From assembly GCA_035686365.1 (NCBI GenBank), contig DASRZM010000078.1, forward strand, positions 1 to 31,772: DNA of 31,772 nt. The letters run 5' to 3'. Positions 14,569-21,717 of the stretch are shown here, piece by piece. How positions within the stretch are numbered: the first letter of the stretch is position 1; each line of letters opens with the position of its first letter. This DNA is from DASRZM01 sp035686365 (lineage in GTDB: Bacteria > Pseudomonadota > Gammaproteobacteria > Xanthomonadales > Xanthomonadaceae). The position numbers were made by a program, and so were the translations under genes. The notes beneath the pieces are model-generated. The model saw only the letters and a list, made by a program, of their open reading frames with translations. It was not told where the DNA came from and made no database searches.

Positions 14569-16947
14569 ATGAAATTCTCCGAAAACTGGCTGCGCGAACT
14601 GGTCCCCGTCGACGCCGACCACGACACCCTGGTTGCGCGGCTGACCATGTCCGGCCTCGAAGTGGAGTCGGTCGAACCGGTTGGAGAACGCATCGAGGAC
14701 ATCGTCGTGGCGCAGATCCTCCACTGCGAGCCGCACCCGGACGCGGACCGGCTGCGCGTGTGCGAGGTCGATGCCGGTGATGGCAGGCTGCAGATCGTGT
14801 GCGGCGCGCCGAACGCCAGAGCGGGCCTGAAGGCGCCGCTGGCCCGCGTCGGCAGCACACTGCCCGGCGGGCTGACCATCGGCTCCACCAGGCTGCGCGG
14901 CGTGGAATCCAACGGCATGCTGTGCTCTTCGAAGGAGCTGGGCATCTCCGAGGAGGCCACCGGGTTGATGGAACTGCCCGCGGACACACCCGTCGGGGCC
15001 CGCCTGACCGACGTGCTGCATCTGCCCGATGCGCGCATCGAACTGAAGCTCACGCCCAACCGTGCCGACTGCCTGGGTCTGCGCGGGCTGGCCTTCGATG
15101 TCGCTGCGCAGTTCGGCTCGATTGCGATCGAACCGCCGGCGCCGACCATTCCCCCGTTGTTGCACGATGCGCTCCAGATCCGCCTGCAGGCCGGCGCCGA
15201 CTGCCCGCGCTACTGTGGCCGCGTGATCCGGCGCGTGGATCCGACCGCGCCCTCACCCCTGTGGCTGACCGAGCGGCTGCGGCGCTGCGGCCTGCGCCCG
15301 GTCAGCGCCGTGGTGGATGTCACCAGCCTGGTGATGCTCGAGCTGGGGCAGCCGCTGCATGCCTTCGACCGCGATACCCTGGAAGGCGAGATCACGGTGC
15401 GCCGCGCCGGCGACCGGGAGTCGCTGAAGCTGCTCGACGAACGCACCGTGGAACTGGACCGGGAGTTCCTGGTGATCGCCGATGATCGCGCCGCGGTGGC
15501 CCTGGCCGGTGTCATGGGTGGCTACGATACCCGCGTGACCGATGCCACCCGGGACGTGTTCCTGGAGGCTGCGCATTTCTCGCCGGCGGTGGTCGCCGGC
15601 CGGGCCCGGCGGCTGGGCATGCACACCGATGCCGCGCACCGGTTCGAGCGCGGCGTCGATCCGGAGCTGCCGCGCCGGGCCATCGAGCGCGCCACCGAAC
15701 TGCTGCTGGCGATCACCGGCGGCGAACCCGGCCCGGTCACCGAGGCGGTGCTCGAAGATGCCCTGCCCGGGCGCGCCCCGGTCGCGCTGCGCCGGCAGCG
15801 CCTGGCGCGGGTGCTCGGCCTGGCGGTACCCGATGCCGAGGTCGAGCGCATCCTGGGCGCGCTGGGCATGCAGGTGGAGTCCACCGCAGACGGTTGGAGC
15901 GTGACCCCGCCATCGCGGCGCTTCGACATCGGGATCGAGGAAGACCTGATCGAGGAAGTCGTGCGCGTGCATGGCTACGAGGCCGTGCCGACCCATGCGC
16001 CCTCCGGTGAACTGCCGCTGCCGGTAGTCACCGAGACGCGGGTGTCCACCGACGCGCTGCGCGCGCAGGCTGCCGCGCGCGGCTACAGCGAGGCGCTCAA
16101 CTACGCCTTTCTTGCCCCCGAGCTGCTGCGGACCTGGGGCCTGGACGAGGGCGCGGTGGCCCTGGCCAACCCGCTGTCGGCCGAGATGGCGGTGATGCGC
16201 ACGGCGCTGTTGCCGGGCCTGGTGGAATCGCTGCGACGCAACCTTGCGCGCCAGCACACGCGCGTGCGGCTGTTCGAGCTCGGACACAGCTTCCGGATGG
16301 GTTCCGCCGGGCCGGAGGAATCGCAGCGCATTGCCGCGGTCGCGGTCGGCGCCGCGGAACCCGAGCAATGGTCGAGGGCCGCTCGCGGGATCGACTACTT
16401 CGACATCAAGGGCGACCTGCAGAGCCTGATCGCCCTGACCGGGCAGCCGCAGGCCTTTACGTTCGAGCCGGCTGCCGACGTAGCCTGGCTGCACCCGGGG
16501 CGCTCGGCGCGCGTACTGCGGGCGGGCGAGGCGATCGGGTGGATCGGCGAGCTGCACCCCCGGCTGGTCGCCGCCCTGGACCTTCTCGCCGGGCCGGTGG
16601 CCTTCGAGGTCGACGTCGGGGCCCTGGCCGGGCGGGCGGTCGCCCGGGCCGGCCGCATCTCCCGCTATCCGTCCGTCCGGCGGGATCTGTCGCTCGTCGT
16701 GGCCGAAACCGTCGCCTGGGCGGACATGGCGGCCAGCCTGCGCGCGGCGCTGGGCGAGCGCCTGACTGATATTGCCGTGTTCGACCGCTATACCGGCCCA
16801 GGGCTGGAATCAGGATGCAAGAGCCTCGCTATAGGCTTGATTTTGCAAGACGTTTCCCGCACGCTAACCGATGCCGACGCCGATGCCGCCGTGGCAACGG
16901 CCGTGGCGGCGCTGCAGCGCGAGCATGGCGCGAGGTTAAGGGGGTGA
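14569..16947 (+). CDS. pheT: Phenylalanyl-tRNA synthetase beta subunit
   Basis: The 792-residue PheT builds the tRNA-binding and editing part of PheRS. N-terminal 'MKFSENWLRELV' and the OB-fold tRNA-binding domain (about 40-150, with 'VAQILHCEPHPDADRLRVCEVD' and 'GMLCSSKELGI') are followed by B3/B4 editing ('HAFDRDTLEGEITVRRA'), B5 ('FDIGIEEDLIEEVVRVHGYEAVPTH'), the core-like domain with 'NPLSAEMAVMRTALLPGLVESLRRN', and the C-terminal ferredoxin-fold anticodon-binding domain ('RISRYPSVRRDLSLVVAETVAWADM', then 'SLAIGLILQDVSRTLTDADADAAV'). The ribosome site is weak (AAGG 12 bases upstream). The 220-base gap to pheS is far longer than usual. The stop codon abuts ihfA, whose ATG begins one base later. 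Confidence 0.98.
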   Translation: MKFSENWLRELVPVDADHDTLVARLTMSGLEVESVEPVGERIEDIVVAQILHCEPHPDADRLRVCEVDAGDGRLQIVCGAPNARAGLKAPLARVGSTLPGGLTIGSTRLRGVESNGMLCSSKELGISEEATGLMELPADTPVGARLTDVLHLPDARIELKLTPNRADCLGLRGLAFDVAAQFGSIAIEPPAPTIPPLLHDALQIRLQAGADCPRYCGRVIRRVDPTAPSPLWLTERLRRCGLRPVSAVVDVTSLVMLELGQPLHAFDRDTLEGEITVRRAGDRESLKLLDERTVELDREFLVIADDRAAVALAGVMGGYDTRVTDATRDVFLEAAHFSPAVVAGRARRLGMHTDAAHRFERGVDPELPRRAIERATELLLAITGGEPGPVTEAVLEDALPGRAPVALRRQRLARVLGLAVPDAEVERILGALGMQVESTADGWSVTPPSRRFDIGIEEDLIEEVVRVHGYEAVPTHAPSGELPLPVVTETRVSTDALRAQAAARGYSEALNYAFLAPELLRTWGLDEGAVALANPLSAEMAVMRTALLPGLVESLRRNLARQHTRVRLFELGHSFRMGSAGPEESQRIAAVAVGAAEPEQWSRAARGIDYFDIKGDLQSLIALTGQPQAFTFEPAADVAWLHPGRSARVLRAGEAIGWIGELHPRLVAALDLLAGPVAFEVDVGALAGRAVARAGRISRYPSVRRDLSLVVAETVAWADMAASLRAALGERLTDIAVFDRYTGPGLESGCKSLAIGLILQDVSRTLTDADADAAVATAVAALQREHGARLRG

Positions 16948-16948
16948 C

Positions 16949-17248
16949 ATGGCGCTGACCAAAGCCGACATGGCCGAACGCCTGTTCCAGGACGTGGGCC
17001 TCAACAAGCGCGAGGCCAAGGAGTTCGTCGATGCCTATTTCGACGTGCTGCGGGTAGCGCTCGAGCGCGGCCAGCAGGTCAAGCTTTCCGGCTTCGGCAA
17101 CTTCGACCTGCGCCGCAAGAACCAGCGTCCCGGACGGAATCCCAAGACGGGGGAGGAGATTCCGATTTCGGCGCGAACGGTCGTGACCTTCCGCCCCGGA
17201 CAGAAGCTGAAGGAGCGGGTGGAGGCCTATGCTGGATCCGGGCAGTAA
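16949..17248 (+). CDS. ihfA: Integration host factor alpha subunit
   Basis: IHF-alpha pairs with IHF-beta, binds specific sites and bends DNA by about 160 degrees for recombination, replication and transcription. The 99-residue sequence MALTKADMAERLFQDVGLNK... has the HU/IHF fold. The DNA-intercalating proline is Pro65 in 'RPGRNPKTGEE', exactly as in E. coli IHF-alpha. AAGGGGG directly before the ATG is the ribosome site, inside the end of pheT, so translation is likely coupled. The pheT-ihfA order is conserved in gammaproteobacteria. Its 3' end overlaps the MerR-type gene by 20 bases. Confidence 0.97.
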   Translation: MALTKADMAERLFQDVGLNKREAKEFVDAYFDVLRVALERGQQVKLSGFGNFDLRRKNQRPGRNPKTGEEIPISARTVVTFRPGQKLKERVEAYAGSGQ

Positions 17249-17585
17249 CCGCGAGCTCCCGCCGATCCCGGCCAAGCGCTACTTCACGATCGGTGAGGTC
17301 AGCGAGCTGTGCCAGGTGAAGCCGCACGTGCTGCGCTACTGGGAAACCGAGTTCCCGAGCCTGAAGCCGGTCAAGCGGCGCGGCAACCGGCGCTACTACC
17401 AGCGCCACGACGTGCTGACCATCCGTCAGATCCGGTCGCTGCTGTACGAGCAGGGCTTCACCATCACCGGCGCGCGCCAGCGCCTGGAAGGGGAGCAGGG
17501 CCGCATGGAGGCCAGCATGTCGGCCCAGATCGTGCGCCAGGTGCGCATGGAGCTCGAGGACATCCTGCAGCTGCTGAAGCGGTAG
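17229..17585 (+). CDS. MerR-family DNA-binding regulator
   Basis: The 118-residue protein carries a MerR winged helix-turn-helix at residues 18-88: 'YFTIGEVSELCQVKPHVLRYWETEFPSLKPVKRRGNRRYYQRHDVLTIRQIRSLL'. A short C-terminal helix ('EASMSAQIVRQVRMELEDILQLLKR') probably dimerises; there is no effector-binding domain and no metal-binding cysteine motif. GGAGG lies just before the ATG inside ihfA. An ihfA-merR pair in this order is common in Xanthomonas and Pseudomonas, but the targets are not established that I know of. It closes the operon. No U-rich terminator is visible between it and the tRNA-Pro promoter. Confidence 0.9.
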   Translation: MLDPGSNRELPPIPAKRYFTIGEVSELCQVKPHVLRYWETEFPSLKPVKRRGNRRYYQRHDVLTIRQIRSLLYEQGFTITGARQRLEGEQGRMEASMSAQIVRQVRMELEDILQLLKR

Positions 17586-17626
17586 GACCGCCCCGCTTCT
17601 GGTCCCCTTTTGGTCTCCCGGTCACG

Positions 17627-17632
17627 TATAAT
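17627..17632 (+). promoter_or_regulatory. Consensus -10 box of the tRNA-Pro promoter
   Basis: TATAAT is a perfect -10 hexamer, rare in this GC-rich window, 47 bases before the tRNA-Pro 5' end. The bases after it (CCGGCTCCC) form a GC-rich discriminator. No good -35 is present at 16-18 bases, so recognition may rely on other contacts. Confidence 0.6.
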
Positions 17633-17679
17633 CCGGCTCCCTCCGCGTCGCCGCATGGCGCCGCATGGACCGCAAGCGT

Positions 17680-17756
17680 CGGGGCGTAGCGCAGCCTGGT
17701 AGCGCACCACAATGGGGTTGTGGGGGTCGCGAGTTCGATTCTCGCCGCCCCGACCA
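17680..17756 (+). tRNA. tRNA-Pro (anticodon GGG)
   Basis: Acceptor CGGGGCG/CGCCCCG, D arm 'GCGCAGCCTGGTAGCGC', anticodon stem CCACA/TGTGG around ATGGGGT (anticodon GGG), T arm with GAGTTCGATTCTC, discriminator A and an encoded CCA. Length is 77 bases. The unpaired C1-G72 start (CGG...) is the usual form for bacterial tRNA-Pro. Confidence 0.96.
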
Positions 17757-17791
17757 TCTTGCGGACGGGGAGCGCGGGGTCAGCGGACCGC

Positions 17792-17839
17792 GGGGTCAGA
17801 GTACATTTTCTCCGACCGGAGAAAATGTACTCTGACCCC
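17792..17839. repeat. 48-bp near-perfect palindrome after tRNA-Pro
   Basis: A 23-base arm (17792-17814, starting GGGGTCAGAGTACATTTT) is repeated exactly in reverse complement (17817-17839) around a two-base AC centre. A direct repeat CGCGGGGTCAG precedes it at 17773-17783 and 17789-17799. From memory, the GGGGTCAGAGTACATTT string recurs across proteobacterial genomes, often near IS200-like/REP-associated tyrosine transposases; that association is recollection, not checked. It begins 35 bases after the tRNA CCA end and could also act as a hairpin in the pip leader. Confidence 0.85.
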
Positions 17840-17865
17840 TCCCGGTTACCCAGGCCGAGGTCGCG

Positions 17866-18825
17866 ATGCGCGCGCTGTATCCGGAGATCGAACCCTTCGA
17901 CGCCGGCCGCCTGCCGGTCGGCGATGGCCATGAGCTGTACTACGAACAGTGCGGCGATCCCGAGGGAAAGCCCGTGGTTCTGCTGCACGGCGGTCCCGGG
18001 GCCGGATGCAACGCCAGGATGCGGCGCTTCCACGATCCGGCGCGCTACCGGATGGTGCTGTTCGACCAGCGCGGTGCCGGGCGCTCGACACCGCACGCGG
18101 AACTGGCGGGCAATACCACCCGGGACCTGGTCGCGGACATCGAACGCCTGCGTGAACGCCTGCACATCCCGCGCTGGCAGGTATTCGGCGGCTCCTGGGG
18201 TTCGACGCTGGCGCTGGCCTACGCGCAGGCGCACCCGGCCCAGGTCACCGAACTGGTGCTGCGTGGCATCTTCATGCTGCGGCGCTGGGAACTGGAGTGG
18301 TTCTACCAGCAGGGCTGCTCCCGGCTGTTTCCCGATGCCTGGCAGCACTACCTGGAACCGATCCCCGAGGTGGAGCGCCATGACCTGATCGGCGCCTATC
18401 ACCGGCGGCTGACCCACGAAGATGCCGACGTGCGGCTCACTGCTGCGCGCGCCTGGGCGGTGTGGGAAGCCTCCACCAGCTTCCTGCGCCAGGATCCGGC
18501 CTTCATCGACGCCCACAAGGGCGAGAGCTTCGCGCTGGCCTTCGCGCGCATCGAGTGCCATTACTTCGTCAATGGCGGGTTCTTCGAGGTCGAGGACCAG
18601 TTGCTGCGCGATGCCGACCGCATCGCCGGCATCCCGGGCACCATCGTCCACGGCCGTTACGACGTCGTTTGCCCGTTACAGAACGCCTTCGACCTGCACC
18701 GTGCCTGGCCGGATGCGCGGCTGGAGGTCATCCCCGACGCCGGCCACTCGGCCTTCGAACCGGGCAATGCCGACGCCCTGCTCCGGGCCACCGACAGTTA
18801 CGCCGCCGCGACCGCGAGGCGGTAG
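17866..18825 (+). CDS. pip: Proline iminopeptidase (prolyl aminopeptidase)
   Basis: This cytosolic S33-family alpha/beta hydrolase removes N-terminal proline from peptides. The 319-residue chain has the oxyanion motif HGGPGAG (41-47), 'FDQRGAGRSTPH' (66-77), the nucleophile elbow GGSWGS with Ser110, the acid in 'HGRYDVVCP' (Asp266) and the base in 'DAGHSAFEP' (His294). The helical cap with 'WEASTSFL' is the part that fits the proline ring in known members. GAGGT lies 4 bases before the ATG. Its leader contains the 48-bp palindrome. It is a single gene that converges on the class III aminotransferase. Confidence 0.94.
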   Translation: MRALYPEIEPFDAGRLPVGDGHELYYEQCGDPEGKPVVLLHGGPGAGCNARMRRFHDPARYRMVLFDQRGAGRSTPHAELAGNTTRDLVADIERLRERLHIPRWQVFGGSWGSTLALAYAQAHPAQVTELVLRGIFMLRRWELEWFYQQGCSRLFPDAWQHYLEPIPEVERHDLIGAYHRRLTHEDADVRLTAARAWAVWEASTSFLRQDPAFIDAHKGESFALAFARIECHYFVNGGFFEVEDQLLRDADRIAGIPGTIVHGRYDVVCPLQNAFDLHRAWPDARLEVIPDAGHSAFEPGNADALLRATDSYAAATARR

Positions 18826-18828
18826 CAC

Positions 18829-18846
18829 AACCCGGGGCCCCGGGTT
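18829..18846. repeat. Perfect 18-bp palindrome between convergent genes
   Basis: AACCCGGGGCCCCGGGTT lies 4 bases after the pip stop and 30 bases before the stop of the opposite gene. It may end transcription from either side, although there is no U run. Confidence 0.55.
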
Positions 18847-18875
18847 CCGGACGCGCGCAGGGACATCCCGGAGTC

Positions 18876-20372
18876 TCAGGCGGCCTGTGCCTCGCTCTTG
18901 CGCGGACCTTCCGTCAGCGCCCGGCGCACCGCCTCGACGATCAGCTCGACCTCGTCGGAGCCGGTCGCGAAGGTCGGCGTGAACCGCAGGGAATTGGCGC
19001 CGCCGTGGATCACGCCGATGCCGCGCTCGCGCAGCCACTCCTCGGTCGAGCCGGTTCCGAAGCACCGGAACTGGGGCGCCAGCTCGCAGGAGAACAGCAG
19101 ACCGGTCCCCTGCACCTTCGTGATCAGGCCATCGAGATCCGACTTCAGGCCCTCCAGCCGCTCGAGGAATTCGCGCCCGCGCTCGACGATGTTGGCGCGG
19201 ATTTCCGGGGTCAGCGACTCCAGCACCGCCACCGCCACGTCCATGGCCCGCGGGTTGGCCGTCATCGTGTTGCCATAAATGCCCTTGCGGTACAGCTCGG
19301 CCGCGTGCCGGCTCACGGCCAGCACCGAGAGCGGGTACTGGCCGGCATTGAGTGCCTTCGAATAGGTCTCCATGTCCGGCGCATCGAGCTTCTCGAATCC
19401 CGGGTAGTCGACGATCGAGAGCACGCCATGGGCGCGCAGGCCGGCCTGGATCGAGTCCACGAGCAGCAGGCTTCCGTGGGTGCGGGTCAGCTCGCGCGCC
19501 GCCGCGTAGAACTCCGCTGGCACGGCGCGGCCCGGATCGCCTTCGCCCATGACCGGTTCCAGGAACATCGCCTCGATGAACCAGCCGTGTGTCTGCGCTT
19601 CGGCGAACGCGGACCGCAGCTGTTCGATGTCGTAGGGCTCGACCACCAGCAACTGGTCGTCATTGCGGAAACTGGCCAGGTGCTGCAGGTAGGCCTTGCG
19701 GGTGGAGTCCGAGTAGCGTGCCGGGCGCTCGGTGCGGCCGTGGAAGGCGCCGCGCACGGCCAGCCGGCGGATCCTGTGGCCGGCATGGCGACCGCCCGGG
19801 TCGGTCATCAGCTTGGCATTGACGTCGGCCAGGCGCGCGGCCAGCGTCACTGACTCGGAGCCCGAGTTCAGGCACAGGAAACGGTCGTAGGGGCAGCCGC
19901 CGCGCCGATGGCCGATCTCGCGCCGCAGCGCCTCGGCCAGGCGCAGGTGCGACAGGCTCGGCGTCATGATGTTCGCCATCACCTGCGGCCGCGCCAGAGC
20001 CGCGCTGATGCGTTGCGGATTGTGCCCGAAGCCGAGCATTCCGTAGCCACCCGAATCGTGGATCACGGCGCCCTTGAGCGTCACGATCCAGGGGCCCTGG
20101 GCGACCAGCGCCACGTACGGATTGACCGCGTCGTCGGAGTAGAAGTTGACGAAATGCTGCTGTGCGGCGCGGATCTGCGCCTGCTCGTCTTCGCGCAGCA
20201 GCGTGTCGAACTCCGCGCGCAGCTCGCGGTGGCGCGCCACCGCCGACTCCACGGCGGCGACCAGGTCCGGGTGCGAACGCGCCAATCGCTCCAGCACGTC
20301 GTCGGGAAGGCCGCGGGTGCGCATCGTTCCGCCGTACTCGCGAAGCTCGCGCAGCTGCTCGATCAGGTTCAT
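18876..20372 (-). CDS. Class III PLP-dependent aminotransferase, substrate unknown
   Basis: The ATG at 20372 has GGAGGAG 7 bases upstream, giving 498 residues. The class III fold is clear: 'GGYGMLGFGHNPQRI' near 108-122, 'LCLNSGSESVTLAAR' (167-180), 'RGAFHGRTERPARYSDS' (207-223), 'SLLLVDSIQAGLRAHG' (301-316) where Asp306 should bind the pyridine nitrogen, and the Schiff-base lysine Lys339 in 'METYSKALNAGQYPLS', followed by 'GNTMTANPRAMDVAV'. The usual 'DEVQTG' reads DSIQAG here, so the Glu is replaced by Ser. The first roughly 75 residues form an extra helical segment before the fold. Class III enzymes act on omega- or alpha-amino groups of ornithine, GABA, lysine and others; nothing in the neighbours tells which. 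It is alone on the minus strand. Confidence 0.85.
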   Translation of the reverse strand: MNLIEQLRELREYGGTMRTRGLPDDVLERLARSHPDLVAAVESAVARHRELRAEFDTLLREDEQAQIRAAQQHFVNFYSDDAVNPYVALVAQGPWIVTLKGAVIHDSGGYGMLGFGHNPQRISAALARPQVMANIMTPSLSHLRLAEALRREIGHRRGGCPYDRFLCLNSGSESVTLAARLADVNAKLMTDPGGRHAGHRIRRLAVRGAFHGRTERPARYSDSTRKAYLQHLASFRNDDQLLVVEPYDIEQLRSAFAEAQTHGWFIEAMFLEPVMGEGDPGRAVPAEFYAAARELTRTHGSLLLVDSIQAGLRAHGVLSIVDYPGFEKLDAPDMETYSKALNAGQYPLSVLAVSRHAAELYRKGIYGNTMTANPRAMDVAVAVLESLTPEIRANIVERGREFLERLEGLKSDLDGLITKVQGTGLLFSCELAPQFRCFGTGSTEEWLRERGIGVIHGGANSLRFTPTFATGSDEVELIVEAVRRALTEGPRKSEAQAA

Positions 20373-20685
20373 CAGAATGCTCCTCCGTGCCTGGCTCGAG
20401 CGATGCGCGAGGCATCCGTTGCCGGCATGTGCAGAAAACAAGTCCTGAAAAAATAAGGGCTTGCGGAAACCTCCAGTTTATCATGCCGTCCAAGGCCGGT
20501 GCCCGGGCGGGTGCTGTTCGCCTCGGCCTGCGATCGGTCACCGGTTCCATTGGCCGGTTCCAGTAGCCAGTGACGGTGCGAGAGGGCAGTATCCGCGCCG
20601 CGGCAACGCGGCCGCGCCGGTGCGGAGGCAGTCCGAGGCGATCCGGCCTCCGGCCGGCCACGCGATCCGGCCATTGGAACGGGTA
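20373..20685. other. Divergent aminotransferase/queA intergenic region
   Basis: No gene is seen in these 313 bases. An A/T-richer patch at 20436-20482 probably carries the minus-strand promoter of the aminotransferase, but I cannot place its boxes with confidence. On the queA side there is a GCCGCG-GCAA-CGCGGC hairpin (20597-20612). A 14-base segment GTTCCATTGGCCGG (20545-20558) recurs inverted with one mismatch as CCGGCCATTGGAAC (20667-20680) just before the queA start. No preQ1 riboswitch is evident. Confidence 0.45.
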
Positions 20686-21717
20686 TTGAAGAAGTCCGAC
20701 TTCCACTACGAACTCCCCGGGGAGCTGATCGCCCAGCAACCGCTGCCAGAACGCTCGGCGAGCCGGCTGCTGGTCCTGCCGCCGCGTGGCGAACCCGAGG
20801 ATCGCGCCATCGTCGAGCTTCCCGGTCAGCTGGCGCCGGGCGACCTGCTGGTGTTCAACGACACCCGCGTGATTCCGGCGCGGTTGTCCGGCAGCAAGGA
20901 CAGCGGCGGGCGCGTGGAGATCCTGGTCGAGCGCGTGCTCGGCACCCACGAGGTGCGGGCGCAGCTGCGCGCCAGCAAGTCGCCCGGACCGGGCTCGCGC
21001 ATCGACCTGGGCGACGGCACCCTGGTGACCGTGCTCGGCAGGGACGGCGAGTTTTACCTCCTGCATTTCGATTGCACCGAGCCGGTGGAGCGGGTCCTGC
21101 TGCGGCTGGGGCGCGTGCCGTTGCCGCCGTATATCCGGCGCGGGCCGACGCCCGAGGATGCCGAGCGCTACCAGACCGTGTTCGCGCGCGAGGCCGGCGC
21201 GGTGGCAGCGCCCACTGCCGGCCTGCACTTCGACGAGCCTCTGCTCGCTGCACTGCACGCGCGCGGCATCGAGACCGGCACGGTGACCCTGCACGTGGGC
21301 GCCGGCACCTTCCAGCCGATGCGGGGCGAGCGGATCCAGGACCACGTGATGCACAGCGAGTGGCTCGAGGTCGGCGCCGACCTGTGCGCGAAGATCGCCG
21401 CCACGCGCAGCCGCGGCGGCCGCGTGGTGGCGGTGGGCACGACCGTCGTGCGCGCGCTGGAAACCGCCTGGCACGAGGACTGCGTGCGTCCGTTCGCCGG
21501 CGAGACCCGGATCTTCATCTTTCCCGGCAAGCCGGTACGCAGCATCGACGCGCTGCTGACCAACTTCCACCTGCCCGAATCGACGCTGCTGATGCTGGTG
21601 TGCGCTTTTGGCGGCCGCGAGCGCGTGCTCTCGGCCTACCGTCACGCGGTCTCGCGGCGGTACCGTTTCTTTTCCTATGGTGATGCCATGCTGGTGTTCC
21701 CGGAGGCGGCGCGATGA
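20686..21717 (+). CDS. queA: S-adenosylmethionine:tRNA ribosyltransferase-isomerase (QueA)
   Basis: QueA transfers and isomerises the ribosyl group of SAM onto 7-aminomethyl-7-deazaguanine in tRNA, making epoxyqueuosine. The conserved N-terminus (M)KKSDFHYELPGELIAQQPLPERSASRLL begins at TTG (20686); no ATG fits, and the family begins with MKKSDFHY or similar. 'DLLVFNDTRVIPARL', 'SPGPGSRIDLGDGT', 'LPPYIRR' and 'EAGAVAAPTAGLHFDEPLL' are clear QueA motifs; 'HVGAGTFQPMRGERIQDHVMHSEW' and 'THNFHLPESTLLMLVCAFGG'-like 'TNFHLPESTLLMLVCAFGG' follow. Length is 343 residues, slightly short of E. coli's 356. Its stop overlaps the tgt start as ATGA, so the two queuosine genes are translationally coupled. 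Confidence 0.96.
   Translation: MKKSDFHYELPGELIAQQPLPERSASRLLVLPPRGEPEDRAIVELPGQLAPGDLLVFNDTRVIPARLSGSKDSGGRVEILVERVLGTHEVRAQLRASKSPGPGSRIDLGDGTLVTVLGRDGEFYLLHFDCTEPVERVLLRLGRVPLPPYIRRGPTPEDAERYQTVFAREAGAVAAPTAGLHFDEPLLAALHARGIETGTVTLHVGAGTFQPMRGERIQDHVMHSEWLEVGADLCAKIAATRSRGGRVVAVGTTVVRALETAWHEDCVRPFAGETRIFIFPGKPVRSIDALLTNFHLPESTLLMLVCAFGGRERVLSAYRHAVSRRYRFFSYGDAMLVFPEAAR

Noticed and set aside
17229..17585. Heavy-metal MerR regulator
   Set aside because: No C-terminal cysteine ligands and no metal-resistance neighbour; only the family HTH is supported.
20373..20685. preQ1 riboswitch upstream of queA
   Set aside because: No short H-type pseudoknot with an A-rich tail is visible, and the region is GC-rich with unrelated hairpins.
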